From Begonia masoniana (taxonomy: Eukaryota; Streptophyta; Magnoliopsida; Cucurbitales; Begoniaceae): DNA of 64,000 bases. A program made the position numbers and the translations under genes. This document shows, piece after piece, positions 1 through 10,770 of the stretch. How positions within the stretch are numbered: position 1 is the stretch's first letter; each line of letters opens with the position of its first letter. The stretch spans positions 33,970,454-34,034,453 of the forward strand of contig CM039510.1 in assembly GCA_022432975.1 (NCBI GenBank). Reading direction: 5' to 3'. The notes under the pieces are model-generated. The model did not search any database and had not been told where the DNA came from. It worked only from the letters and a program-made list of their open reading frames with translations.

Positions 1-287
1 GAAGAGAGAACAAGGAGCAGTGGGAAGAAACAGATGAGAAGTGAGGGTTTCACGTAGGAGAAAGAACTTAACTTCTTCATCAAGTTGCCAGATGTCATTC
101 AACCATTGGCTCACTTCACCTACCTTAATTACTTCCACATTTACCCTTCCATTGGTTTTAAACTTAGTGTTATGCTTAATTAAACATTAGTTTGGTTTTC
201 CAACAAAACATATATTGCATTTATATTAAATTAATCCCGAGAAATGGTTCGGGAAAATAATTACATGCAAAAAGGCCGGGTGTTACA
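1..287 (-). repeat. LTR fragment (X), sense-5' end of an LTR of the A/C family
   Basis: The segment ends in GGTGTTACA at 281-287, the usual right edge (TGTAACACC in sense) of the minus-oriented LTRs here. It resembles about 1960-2316 and 41030-41384 in the block around the TTTCACGTAGGAG motif and the CAACCATTGGCTC motif. Directly after 287 the sequence matches the middle of the A LTR (compare 295-360 with 9845-9912), so X appears to have inserted into the 3' LTR of A. The rest of X lies outside the window, so neither its target-site duplication nor its coding part can be tested. Confidence 0.7.
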
Positions 288-376
288 GAAAATTATTGTT
301 CACAGGTAGAGGTGAACCACAGGCAGAAAATTACTATTCACCGATAGAGGTGAACTGGGCGGAAGATGGGGGCAGA

Positions 377-479
377 TGATGTCAGGCGAAAGATGTAGCT
401 GACGTCAGACGGAAGATGTAAATAAAGTGGGCGGAAGATGTGGGAAGATGACGTCAGGCGGAAAATGTAGCTGACGTCA
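377..479. promoter_or_regulatory. Cluster of TGACGTCA palindromes in the A 3' LTR
   Basis: Perfect TGACGTCA at 400-407, 449-456 and 472-479, and the one-base variant TGATGTCA at 377-384, all embedded in repeats of the form GGCGGAAGATGT. TGACGTCA is the classic bZIP (CRE/C-box, TGA-factor) palindrome. The same set recurs in the other LTR of A at 9933-10035. Binding by a bZIP factor is inference. Confidence 0.55.
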
Positions 480-487
480 GGCGGAAG

Positions 488-607
488 ATGGAATTTTAAG
501 GGCAGCGGTGGATGTGATTTAAAAAGGCAGCGGTGGATGTGATTTAAAAAGGCAGTGGTGGATGTAATTTTAAAAGGGCAGCGGTGGATGTAATTTTAAA
601 GATAAAA
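488..607. repeat. Tandem repeat, about 27 bp, 4 units (A cassette)
   Basis: Four units beginning GGCAGCGGTGGATGT and followed by an AT-rich spacer (GATTTAAAAA or AATTTTAAA). The 5' LTR of the same element carries seven units at about 10040-10237. Confidence 0.8.
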
Positions 608-1125
608 GTTTTAAAACTTTTAACAGGCAGACATACGAACAGGGAGCATAAAAGCAGATGGCATATAAGTTTCAAATTCTAAAAAAAAAAGATTTAGAAC
701 ATGATTTTCGAACATAACAGAAAACATGACAGGAGTTTAAAAAATCAAACTGCATGGACAACTCTAAAACCAAAGGCCATCCATGCACATACCAATAAAG
801 AGAACTCAAGGCAGTTCCAGAATATTTCAAAATATATAAATACAACTGTCAAATACAAAGGTTTTAAACACCAATACAGATGCCATACATCGTTTTAGAA
901 TCTCAAAAGTAGTACAGAACTTTGCATGCATTTCCAGAATTCACCATAACAGAAGTTTTTAAAACATAACACAAAACTTTAAAACCTCATTCTCTCTGGT
1001 CAGGAATATGTCTAGCTGCCACAACCAAACCTCATGAGCTCGATCCGCCAACTACATCAAATCATCATCTTAAGGCACGATGTCCTCATCTGGGGAATCT
1101 ATACCTACAATAGGGAGTTCACCTA

Positions 1126-1140
1126 TGAGTCTAAAACTCA
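1126..1140 (-). promoter_or_regulatory. Conserved LTR hairpin, A 3' LTR copy
   Basis: TGAGT-ctaaa-ACTCA, a perfect 5-bp stem. Same place and flanks as the hairpins in the other LTR families; see the covariation finding. Confidence 0.6.
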
Positions 1141-2316
1141 TTAAGAACATATAAATGCAGTGATGCATATGCTATGCATGAATTTTCAGAATACAGTGAC
1201 ATAACATTACATTACGTTTCACTGGTAGAGGGGTATAAGTGGGGCTTATAGGGGAACTGGCAAGTGCATGACAAGCACAAATAGATATACATAATATAAC
1301 AGAACAGAACAGAACAAAATAGTAGGCCAGTCCCCGTCCCGCACTTAACCAATACATTATTGTCAGATTTTATCTTTCTTGGCTTCAAACCGTGTACAGA
1401 AAACATTTTGCATGAACTTTCGGGAAAAGCGTGTATGCATGGACATTTACAGTGCTTCATCTTAGAGCAGCAGACAACAGAAATAAACGGCAGAAACGGA
1501 AAAGAAATACAGAAAACTCAGAACGAAACTCTAACTTATCTACCCGAAACAACCCGACAGATGTAAAACCTAGTATCTCCGTATTGTAGGGCCTTAAGGG
1601 CCGATCTACACATGAACTTACCAGTTTGCTGCGGAGTTGAGAGTCTTGAACGTGTTGCCTCGGTGATGCACGGACCTATGACGTGCACAAAAAGGGAAAT
1701 CAACAAGCTGTAAATGCTAACTAATAACTTAGTAGAATAAGCTTCAAACTCCATTCAAACCTTTAGAAAACACACCAACGTGTTTTCATACAAAGACAGT
1801 GAGCTTGTCCAAATATCATAACCCTAAACTTCGATAAAACTCACATTTTTACTCATTCAAACTCGTTAGCTTTAGCAGATGTTTACCTTAATTGGAGAAA
1901 ATGGAGGAAAGGAAGTTCTTTTGGAAAGGTTGCAGTTGCCTGGAGGAGAGAAAACAGAGAGGGAGTGGAAAGAAGCAGATGAGAAAATGAAGGTTTCACG
2001 TAGGAGGAAAGAGAACAAGAACATGGCTTCTTCAACAAGTTGCCAAGTGTCAAGCACACATTAGTTCCTTCCCACCAACCTTAATTGGTTTACCTAATTT
2101 TCCCTCCCTTTGATTTCTAACCAAGGTGTTCTGTTTTGGTTGATTTTTAGTTTTGTTTTCCAATTGAATTATTATTTAAATTCTCCGATCCGTTTTCTCT
2201 AGACATCCACTTGGGGTATCACAAAACTCCAATGAAATACGCATTTCACTAATGGCCAATAAATCTCATTTAATAGTTCAAGGAATAATTACATGGCTAA
2301 AATGCCAGATGTTACA

Positions 2317-2330
2317 TTCCACCCACTTTA
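2317..2330 (-). other. Polypurine tract of element A
   Basis: In sense (minus) the purine-rich TAAAGTGGGTGGAA directly abuts the LTR start TGTAACATC. This is the expected plus-strand primer position. Equivalent tracts sit at 11944-11957, 41385-41398, 34000-34013, 30954-30966, 24361-24373 and 58049-58062. Confidence 0.75.
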
Positions 2331-2356
2331 ACAGAAATTTTGTCCCTAAAATTTGC

Positions 2357-3905
2357 CTAAGCAAAGAGGTCCGGATATTGGGCCTTAACATCTTGTTGTC
2401 TTTCACATGTGGCTTCCTCTACATTATGATTGCGCCACAAAACTTTCACCAATGGGACTACCTTGTTGCGCAACACCTTGAGCGAAGTATCCAATATCTG
2501 TATGGGCCTTTCTTCATATGTCAGCGTCGGCATGATATCAAAGTCCACATGTTCCACGATCTGGGTTGGATCTCGTACACATTTCCTCAGCATTGAAACA
2601 TTAAAAACATTGTGAACTCCATCCATTGACGCTGGCAACTGCAGTCTGTAAGCCATACTTCCCACACGCTTTAAGATGGGAAAAGGTCCAATGAACCGTG
2701 GGCTGAGTTTCCCTTTCTTACCAAATCTCATTACGCCCTTGAAAGATGACACTTTCAAGAATACCTCATCGCCCTCAGCGAACTCTAAGTCTCTTCTTCT
2801 ATGGTCTGCATAACTCTTCTGTCGACTCTGAGCAATTTTTATTCGTTGTTTGATAGCAGCTATCACCTCGGACATCTGTTGTAATATCTCAGGGCCGATA
2901 AGCTTGGCTTCTCCGACCTCATCCCAACACAATGAGGATCTACACTTTCTGCCGTAAAGAGCTTCATAAGGAGTCATGCCAATTGTAGCCTGGTAGCTAT
3001 TGTTGTAAGTAAACTCCCCGAGTGGCAAATATCTACTCCAAGGAGCATGAAGTTCCAGCACGCACGACCTTAGCATATCCTTTAGTATTTGGATCGTTCT
3101 CTCGGATTGTCCGTTAGTCTGTGGATGAAATGCCGTGCTGAAATCTAACTTTGTACCCAAGGAGTTCTGCAAACTTCTCCAAAACCTGGAAGTGAATCTG
3201 GAATCCCGGTCTGAGACGATCGATACAATAGTGCCATGCAGCTTAATAATCTCATTGATATACAGCTCCGCGTACTGATCCATGGAGTACGTCGTCTTCA
3301 CAGGTAGAAAATGGGCCGACTTCGTCAATCTGTCCACTATGACCAAATGCTATTATGGCCCTTAGCTGTCCTTGGAAGGCCAACAACAAAATCCATCGTT
3401 ATGTTCTTCCATTTCCATTCGAAGATCGAGAGAGGCTGAAGTGTCCTACCTGGTCGTTGATGTTCAGCCTTGACTTGTTGACATATCATGCAAGACTCCA
3501 CAAATTTGGCCACTTCATTCTTCATATTCGCCCACCAGAAGTGAAGTTTCAAGTCTTGATATATCTTTGTGCTTCCAGGATGCATTGAAAAGGAGGACGA
3601 GTGGGCTTCCGACAAGATGTTCTTCTGTAGCTCTTCGTCTTTCGGAACATACCATCTGTCTTTGAACTTTAGAATACCATCTTCCGAAAAATTGAAATCG
3701 GAAGAGGCCATAGGTAACTTGCTCACAATATCAGCCATCTTCTTTGAATTGGTCTTCTGGGCTTCCTTAATTTGGTCCAGGACGGTGGGCCGTGGTGTCA
3801 AGTCTGCTAGTATGGCCGATAGCCCAGAAACTATCTCCATATCAAACTTCTGTATCTCTGTCCTTAAAGGCATTGACACGACTGACATAGCCGGCTGCAT
3901 AGTAG
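2357..3905 (-). pseudogene. Element A integrase with GPY/F and chromodomain-like tail (broken)
   Basis: Integrase inserts the DNA copy of the element into the chromosome. In order: the H-H-C-C zinc-binding region ([11 protein letters not shown], then [14 protein letters not shown]), the DDE core ([33 protein letters not shown]), a GPY/F module (KLSPRFIGPF) and a tail with LVKVLWRNHNVEEAT, typical of Tekay-type chromoviruses whose tail is thought to read heterochromatin marks. Two frames (about 3337-3905 and 2357-3346) overlap at 3337-3346, so a frameshift lies between the first core Asp region and the rest. The tail has VEEATC where other copies have VEEATW. Recognition is secure; the gene is inactive. 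Confidence 0.9.
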
Positions 3906-5671
3906 CTAGCATCCTGCTCAGTGCATCAGCTACCACATTAGCTTTCTCCGGGTGGTATTTAATCTCAACATCATAATCTTTTACAAATTCTAACCATCGT
4001 CTTTGTCTCATGTTTAACTCTTTCTGGATAAATATGTACTTCAGGCTTTTGGGATCAGAAAACACTTCACATGATTGCTCGTACAAGTGGTGTCTCCATA
4101 TTTTCAGCACAAACACAACTGCCGCTAACTCGAGGTCATGTGTAGGGTAGTTTTGTTCATGATTCTTCAATTGTCAAAATACGTATGCCACTACTTTCTC
4201 TTCTTGCATTAATACACATCCCAAGCCAACCTTGGACGCATCACAGTATACGCTGAATTTGTCGTCTTCAACTGGCAATACTAACAGATGAGCAGTGGTT
4301 AATTTCTGCTTAAGCGTCTGAAAATTCACCTTACAAGCTTCAGACTACTTGAACTTGATGTCTTTCCTCGTTAAGCTGGTCATAGGCTTCGCTATTATAG
4401 AAAATCCCTTGATGAACTTTTTGTAATAACCAGCTAACCCGATAAAACTCCGTACCTCACTGGCATTTCTCGGTCTCGGCCATTCTTTCACTGCCAGAAT
4501 CTTGGCTGGATCCATGGACACTCATTCTGTCGACACCACATGGCCTAGGAAGTTAATCCTGCTTAACAGAATTCGCACTTCGACAGTTTTGCATACAACC
4601 GATGCTGTTTCAGAGTCAATAGCACAATCGCCAGGTGCTCCTCATGCTCGGCCTCACTTCTGGAGTAAACCAGGATGTCGTCGATGAAGACGATTACAAA
4701 TTTATCCAAGAAATCTTGGAATATCCTGTTCATCAAGTCCATGAATGCCGCCGGGACATTAGTCAATCCAAAAGACATCACCAAGAACTCGTAGTGTCCA
4801 TACCGAGTCCTGAAGGCGGTCTTTGGAATATCGTCAGCTCTGACCTTCAATTGGTAATACCCGGAGCACAAATCAATCTTTGAGAATACCCGAGCCACTT
4901 GTAACTGGTCAAATAAATTGTCGATCCTCGGCAACGGGTACTTATTCTTGATGGTCAACTTGTTCAACTCTCGGTAATCAATGCACATACGTAGGGACCC
5001 ATCCTTCTTCTTAACGAACAAGACGGGAGCACCCCACGGAGAGAAACTAGGGCGCACAAAACCCTTGTCCACCAATTCCTTTAGCTGAGCCTTCAACTCT
5101 CTCAGCTCTATTGGTGCCATGCGGTACGGATTCTTCGATACCGGTTCAGCACAAGGATATTTGTCAATTTCAAACTCGATTTCACGATCAGGTGGCAATC
5201 CCGGCAAGTCATCTAGGAAAACCTCTGAGAAGTCTCAAACTACCGGAATATTTTGAAGTTCCACCCCACTTTGCCTTTGAACATCTACTACGTGGGCCAG
5301 AAATCCGATGCATCCTGACCTCATCAGCTGTTGAGCTTTCAAGGAAGATATAACATGCATACAGTGTTTCTTTGGTATTGTCTGATAAGAGAACTCTACC
5401 TCATTCGGGCGCTTAAACGACACTAGCCCGGACCTGCAGTTGATGGTGGCGTGATGTCTAAATAGCCAGTCCATCCCCAGAATGACATCGTATCCTTTCA
5501 TACCGATGACGATAAGGTTGGTATACAACTTCTGGTCTCCTATTGACACTATATCACCCCGTACAACCTGCTCGGAGTGCATAAACTCTCCGGACGGTAG
5601 CATAATGATGTAGGGCTGATCTGACGGTGTACAACAAAACTTCTGTCTAACTACGAAGTCCATTACCACAA
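3906..5671 (-). pseudogene. Element A protease C-terminal part, reverse transcriptase and RNase H (broken)
   Basis: The part nearest 5671 is the end of the aspartic protease ([14 protein letters not shown]) cut off from its active site by solo LTR S. RT follows (about 4530-5207) with the entry motif [15 protein letters not shown], then [31 protein letters not shown] and the catalytic [13 protein letters not shown]. RNase H (about 3906-4300) has [18 protein letters not shown] and [12 protein letters not shown]-to-TGA stop separates protease from RT near 5230, a shift occurs after the RT fingers-palm near 4560, and another lies near 4170. FSDPKSL has Pro where the family has His. The catalytic RT aspartates are present; the frame is not. 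Confidence 0.9.
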
Positions 5672-6655
5672 ACAAATGTAATATCCGGCCTGTACGGAAT
5701 TTTATATTATAATATATATTGGTATTTTTATAAATATGTCAAATCAAACTCGTTTTGCAAAAAGGAAGCGCCATTATGATCCTAATTATTAATTGGAATT
5801 TTAAAAAATTTACGAGAATTTTCGGAGTAATAACGCTATATTCTGAGTAATTAAGTTTCTCGTAATACAAAAGACGTTTTAGTAAAAATAGTAAACGAGA
5901 TCCGATTTGCGAACGGACAGTTTTAATAAATCTCAAATAATAAGTTGGACCTAATGGAAAAATAAGGGAATGTGGAGAGCCCGAATTGTTGAACAATTAA
6001 CGAAACAAAGGACAAAACAAATAGAATTAAGTGTTAAGGGCAAAATCGTAATTTTGCAAAGTAAATTTTATATTAAAAAACTCAATCTTTCTTCTCCAGC
6101 ACTCCACCCTCACGATCCTTCTTCCTCCCCTTCGACAGCCTCCCTCCCTCGCACGCGATTCTCACCTTCGTCGACGATTCATCCTCCGTTCTTCGAAGTT
6201 TCTTCGCATTTTCTTCTCTATTCGCGATTCTAAGTAAGTCTCTAACGTTTTCCGACTCTAGTTCTTAAGTTTTACGGAGTTTAATTAATTAGGGTTTCGT
6301 TTAGGTTTCGTTAAAAATTGAGATTTAGGGTTCGAAATCAATAAATTGTTGTAGGTTAGGAATGTATAGAGCGCATTGAACGTTATTGGACGAAGTTAGA
6401 ATGAATTGGGAGAAAGGTTAGAAATTGGGAATTATTGGGTTTTTAGGAAAACTCGTTAAGGGTGATTTTAAACTATTGAGTATTAATCGTTGTTTAAATA
6501 CTTCGATTAGTTAGGTTAAGATTTTAGGAAAGTTCTTTAGTTAAGGTTTTTGTTGAATTTGGACGTTTAGAAGTTTGAATTCGTTTTAATGATAAACGTT
6601 CTAAATTGCTTAGGTAAACAACGCTCGTGGACGGAGCTTGAGCTGCTTTGGACAC

Positions 6656-6692
6656 GAGGTAAGTTCTCGTGATCTTCTCTGGCCGATTGGCC
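6656..6692 (+). promoter_or_regulatory. Donor-like AGGTAAGT plus GGCC inverted repeat (S)
   Basis: GAGGTAAGT at 6656-6664 followed by GGCCGATTGGCC at 6681-6692. The same pair with 21-25 nt spacing from GT to GGCC is seen in E (18569-18608), F (16626-16665), A (11215-11251, minus) and D (57025-57061, minus). Confidence 0.6.
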
Positions 6693-6926
6693 TACACCGT
6701 ACGTCGTGGTCGTCTCGAGGAGTTTTGGAGATGCGTATGTTTATTTGCTCTGGTTGGGTAGACAGGTTTAGTTGCTTTATAGGTTATAGGTTATGTATTT
6801 ATAGTCTTGATGGTACATATGTGGTTGTTTACTTTATGATATAAACTGTTCATGCATCACGAGTTTTAAAGAAAAGCATGAAAATGAATTTCCATACGAT
6901 ATTTTAAAGATAATGCAAAGAAAACA

Positions 6927-6972
6927 GCCGTAAGGCATACAGTTTACAGGCCGCAAGGCATACAGTTTACAG
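6927..6972 (+). repeat. Two direct copies of a 23-bp unit in S
   Basis: GCCGTAAGGCATACAGTTTA and GCCGCAAGGCATACAGTTTA in tandem with a period of 23 bp. Confidence 0.8.
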
Positions 6973-7151
6973 GTCACGCGAGGTGGGGCTTAGGCACGGC
7001 TGTACGTGTTGTAAGCGTGCACCCCCCTCCTCTAGCTAGAAAGAGTAGTTCGCCCACTAGATGAGCTCTCTCCGGTTAGGGGAATAGGATTTCGGTGACA
7101 CCTACAGTGCATAGCATAGCATAGCATAGCATTTGCATTTACGAGCCTTAC

Positions 7152-7167
7152 TGAGATTTTTATCTCA
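7152..7167 (+). promoter_or_regulatory. Conserved LTR hairpin, S copy
   Basis: TGAGAT-tttt-ATCTCA, a perfect 6-bp stem. Compared with TGAGC/GCTCA in E, both arms have changed together. Confidence 0.65.
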
Positions 7168-7675
7168 TAGTGTGTTGTATGGTGTAGGTGATTACGAGAA
7201 AACAGGTGAGGATGAGATCCCTCCACCTGAGGAGTGACACAGTTGACGGATGATGGCTCGCGGTGTCTGCTGGCGCAGTCGACGCTTACCTGACCCGTGG
7301 GGATGTATGTATGTATAGATTTTGGGGTTTTTGGGACGATTTTGATTGATGATTGTATAGATAGAACATCATAGGATGTTTGGATCTGGATAGGTTTATG
7401 TATAGACGTTTTGAAATGTTTTGGAAACTGATTTTATAACTGTTTGGGTGATTTCAAAATAGGAGGATTTGTTTAGGTTTAAACATATCCACGCAGTTCG
7501 TTTTCATGAAAATGTACTTCTTGTTAATTGTAATTTTGAATCAGATTTGAGTGGAGTTACGAGAGTGTATGAATGTTGAGTTTTGGTTGGGTTTAAGTTT
7601 TATGATGACTGTAGTGTTAGTTGATATTGAATTGTAAGGTGTATATGTTTGGCGCAGGAGAAAGGAAGGAAACAG

Positions 7676-7850
7676 AGACGGTGGCGATTGATCGCCTAGG
7701 GGTGGGGATCAATCGCCCCTTGGTCGCCGCTCTCTGGAGAAATCTAGAGAGCGTGGCGATTCGCAACAGGCAAATGGTTGCCTGTTGCAATCGCTGAAGG
7801 GGCGATCAGTTGCCCCTTTATGGGCGACTGATCGCCACTACATATAGGGA
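7676..7850 (+). repeat. Palindrome-rich cassette of S with a long hairpin
   Basis: Several GGCGAT/ATCGCC palindromes (for example GGCGATTGATCGCC near 7682). Inside, 7756-7794 can fold into a hairpin: GCGATT, a one-base bulge, then GCAACAGGCAA, a 4-nt loop ATGG, and the exact complement TTGCCTGTTGC followed by AATCGC. That gives 17 base pairs with one bulge. It sits where the other LTR families carry their own tandem repeats. Confidence 0.75.
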
Positions 7851-8092
7851 TGAAAATCCCTTTTTGCCCTGCTTGCCGATTGTATTTTATTTCAATTGTT
7901 TTATTTAATTGTTTTAATTTCTTTAAGTTATGTTTTAAGTGATTTAAAGATTTGATTTCAATTTCCGATTTCGATTCGGGTTTCGATTTCGGTTTAGGTT
8001 CCGCTTAGAGTTTATTTAAAGTATAGGGATAAGAAAAATAAAAATAAATATGTACGGAGAATTGGGTACAGTGATAGGGTCGTCACAACAAA

Positions 8093-9201
8093 TGTGTGGC
8101 CCCCGTGTCCCACAAGGTATAAACAGGTGCATCACATATTTAAATTGTATCTGTAATTGCTGTGTGCTGGGTGGTATCATCATCATCCTCCATTATTGCA
8201 AAAACTCTTGGCACAGCCTGATTTGGTCTCGTATCCGGCATTGGGCAATCCCGGACGTGATGGCCTTCTTTGCCACATCGAAATCATTGGCCGGTTATGA
8301 GTCTACATTCCCCTTTATGAATTTTCTGGCATCGCGGGCATGCTGAAAGTTGAGGAGCCCCCATTGGTCTCTTTCCCTTGTCTTGATAAGTGATGGTCTT
8401 ATTGGGCCTCTTGATGCCCCTGTTCTGTTGCTGTTGAGGTTGCAATTTCTGACCCCTTTGTTGTTGTTGTTGCTGCTGTAGAGGGGCATCACGTAAGATT
8501 CTCTTTGACGTATCTCTATATCTTTGAGACTTCACCTCTAAGGCTTCCAACTGATAAGCCTTGGCCACTACCTTCGTATACGGGGCCTCGTCAAATCCCC
8601 TGTAAGAAATCCCTCGTAAGAGGTCCAGCTTCAAACCCTGGATAAATTGGTGCACCTTGTTTTCGTCAGTGGCCACCAAATGAGGTGCATAACGGGATAA
8701 GGATTCAAAATTCTGAACATATTCAGCTACCGATCCATACTGTCGTAGCCGAGAGAATTCTATCATCTTTTCCTTCTTCGCACTTATGTCAAAATACTTC
8801 TCATAGAATATTCGTTTAAATCCCTCCCAGCTTAATGTCACCGTTGTTGCCTGGATAGTGTCCCACCAAAATCCTGCATTCTTGGTGAGCTGATACGTGG
8901 CACATAGAACCTTCTTATTTTCTTCCACCTCTGTACATCTAAACATTCTCTCTATCTGCCGGACCCATTCCTCAGCGTGAGTTGGGTCAGTAGATAGTCC
9001 ATCAAATGTAGGCGACTGGAGTCGCCTGAATCTATCTCCACTGGTGTCGCGTGAAGCATTCCCATGATTATTGTTATTATTCCCGTTGTCTTCTCAGGCC
9101 ATCATACGTTCCACCATGCGGGACTGTATACCCACCCGCTCAGTTAATCTGTCAATGGCACGAGAACTTTCGCTTACTTCATCCTGTTGTCCTCTCACAA
9201 T
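8093..9201 (-). pseudogene. Element A gag and start of protease (broken)
   Basis: Gag is the capsid/nucleocapsid protein that packages the element RNA. The retrotransposon-gag core is clear (FWWDTIQATTVTLSWEGFKR, then GSVAEYVQNFESLSRYAPH), followed by a Gln-rich linker and the nucleocapsid zinc knuckle (FRCGKEGHHVRDCP near 8230-8290). The start is ATT instead of ATG at 9201-9199 when compared with element C (MVRGHQDE). A TGA lies near 9097, and the first Cys of the CCHC knuckle has become a TGA stop near 8290. The protease start with DTGATH survives at about 8093-8115 and is cut there by solo LTR S. Confidence 0.85.
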
Positions 9202-9348
9202 TTCTAAGAAAATCCTATAAATAGAATAACTAAATTTAATAAACATAAACTTTTACATGAACTTAAACACTTACAGTTGGTGGAGCGATCTCACGTGGCG
9301 GGTTGTGCAGCCAGACATTTACAGAATCGCTTTTAAAACCTGATTTTT

Positions 9349-9359
9349 CTCTGATACCA
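9349..9359 (-). other. Primer-binding site of element A
   Basis: In sense TGGTATCAGAG, complementary to the 3' end of plant initiator-methionine tRNA, four bases from the LTR edge at 9364. Confidence 0.8.
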
Positions 9360-9932
9360 TAACTGTGACAGCCTCAGACCCGGTCGGGGTTCGAGGAGCC
9401 ATCACTCCGGGACATTTAACAGAAAACGGGACACATTTTTTTTGAGCAAAACAGACTGAACTTTAAAGAAAAACAAACCCTTAAAACTTTACAGAGAGAG
9501 ACAGAGAGCGTTCTCTGGAGTTAAAAGCAAAACGGGAAACGATTAAAATAAGACTACGGAACGAATGACAGAAGGGAAAGCAGGGAAACTGGAACACTTA
9601 AGGATTTGGACGTAAACCTTCTCTGGACGAGTGCAGGGAGACAGGGAGAATTGCAAACGGGGATACAGAAATGGTCGACTTGACATGCAGTGGGAAACCT
9701 AATAAAATGGAAGAAAAAACTAGAAGTCATGCAGGAAGAAATGCTACAGTGAGTGTCGGGGTCGGGTGATGTAGGGAAAAAGAAGTAAATGAGCTGGGCG
9801 GAGAATGTAAATAAATCGGGGCGGAAGATGTAAATTACAAGCAGAAGTGGACTGTACACCAGTAGAGGTGAACTAGAGGCAGAAGATTACTGTTCACCGG
9901 TGGAGGTGAACTGGGCGGAAGATGGGGGCAGA

Positions 9933-10035
9933 TGATGTCAGGCGAAAGATGTAGCTGACGTCAGGCGGAAGATGTAAATAAAGTGGGCGGAAGATGTGGG
10001 CAGATGACGTAAGGCGGAAGATGTAGCTGACGTCA
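9933..10035. promoter_or_regulatory. Cluster of TGACGTCA palindromes in the A 5' LTR
   Basis: TGACGTCA at 9956-9963 and 10028-10035, with one-base variants TGATGTCA at 9933-9940 and TGACGTAA at 10005-10012, matching the cluster at 377-479. Confidence 0.55.
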
Positions 10036-10039
10036 GGCG

Positions 10040-10237
10040 GAAGATGGAATTTTAAAGGCAGCGGTGAATGTGATTTAAAAGGGCAGCAGTGGATGTGATT
10101 TTAAAAGGGTAGCGGTGGATGTGATTTTAAAGGGCAGCGGTGGATGTGATTTTAAAGGGCAGCGGTGGATGTGATTTAAAAAGGGCAGCAGTGAATGTAA
10201 TTTAAAAGGGCAGCGGTGGATGTAATTTTAAAGACAA
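10040..10237. repeat. Tandem repeat, about 27 bp, 7 units (A cassette)
   Basis: Seven units beginning GGCAGCGGTGGATGT or a close variant, separated by AT-rich spacers. The matching block in the 3' LTR has four units. Confidence 0.8.
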
Positions 10238-10755
10238 AGTTTTACAACTTTTAACAGGAAGACATACGAACAGGGAGCATAAAAGCAGATGGCATATAAG
10301 TTTCAAATTCTAAAAAAAACGATTCAGAACATGATTTTTGGACATAACAGAAAACATGACAGTAGTTTAAGAAATCAAACTGCATGGATAACTCTAAAAC
10401 CAGAAACCATCCATGCACAGACCAATAAAGAGAACTCAAGGCAGTTCCAGAATATTTCAAAATATATAAATACAACTGTCAAATACAGAGGTTTTAAACA
10501 CAATTACCGATGCCATACATCGTTTTAGAATCTCAAAAGCAATATAGAACTTGGCATGCATTTCCAGAATTCACCATAACAGAAGTTTTTAAAACATAAC
10601 ACAAAACTTTAAAACCTCATTATCACTGGTCAGGAATATGTCTAGCTGGCACAACCAAACCCCATGAGCTCGATCCGCCAACTACATCAAATCATCATCT
10701 TGAGGCACGATGTCCTCATCTGGGGAATCCATACCTACAACAGGGAGTTCACCTA

Positions 10756-10770
10756 TGAGTCTAAAACTCA
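10756..10770 (-). promoter_or_regulatory. Conserved LTR hairpin, A 5' LTR copy
   Basis: TGAGT-ctaaa-ACTCA, perfect 5-bp stem, about 1.2 kb from the sense start of the LTR. Confidence 0.6.

Larger units (their letters stand above)
288..2316 (-). repeat. 3' LTR of element A (partial)
   Basis: Aligns with the 5' LTR of A (about 9845-11943) over most of its length, for example 660-900 with 10280-10530 and 1560-2316 with 11180-11943. The right edge is the TGTTACA at 2310-2316 beside the polypurine tract. It carries four units of the 27-bp repeat where the 5' LTR has seven, so the pair has diverged by repeat copy number as well as by point changes. Small open frames inside it are not conserved between the copies and are treated as noise. 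Confidence 0.85.
5677..8087 (+). mobile_element. Solo LTR S (D family) inserted in element A
   Basis: Begins TGTAATATCC and ends GTCGTCACA (TG...CA), flanked by the perfect 5-bp duplication ACAAA at 5672-5676 and 8088-8092. No internal region is present, so this is one LTR left after LTR-LTR recombination. Its start and order of blocks match the D LTRs, including a GGCCGATTGGCC inverted repeat (6681-6692), a hairpin (7152-7167) and a cassette rich in GGCGAT/ATCGCC palindromes. It lies opposite to A and splits the protease of A just after its DTGATH active-site motif. Confidence 0.9.

Noticed and set aside
701..898. Small frame repeated at 10289-10528, possibly a conserved small gene
   Set aside because: It is LTR sequence; the reading frame differs in start and is not under evident constraint.
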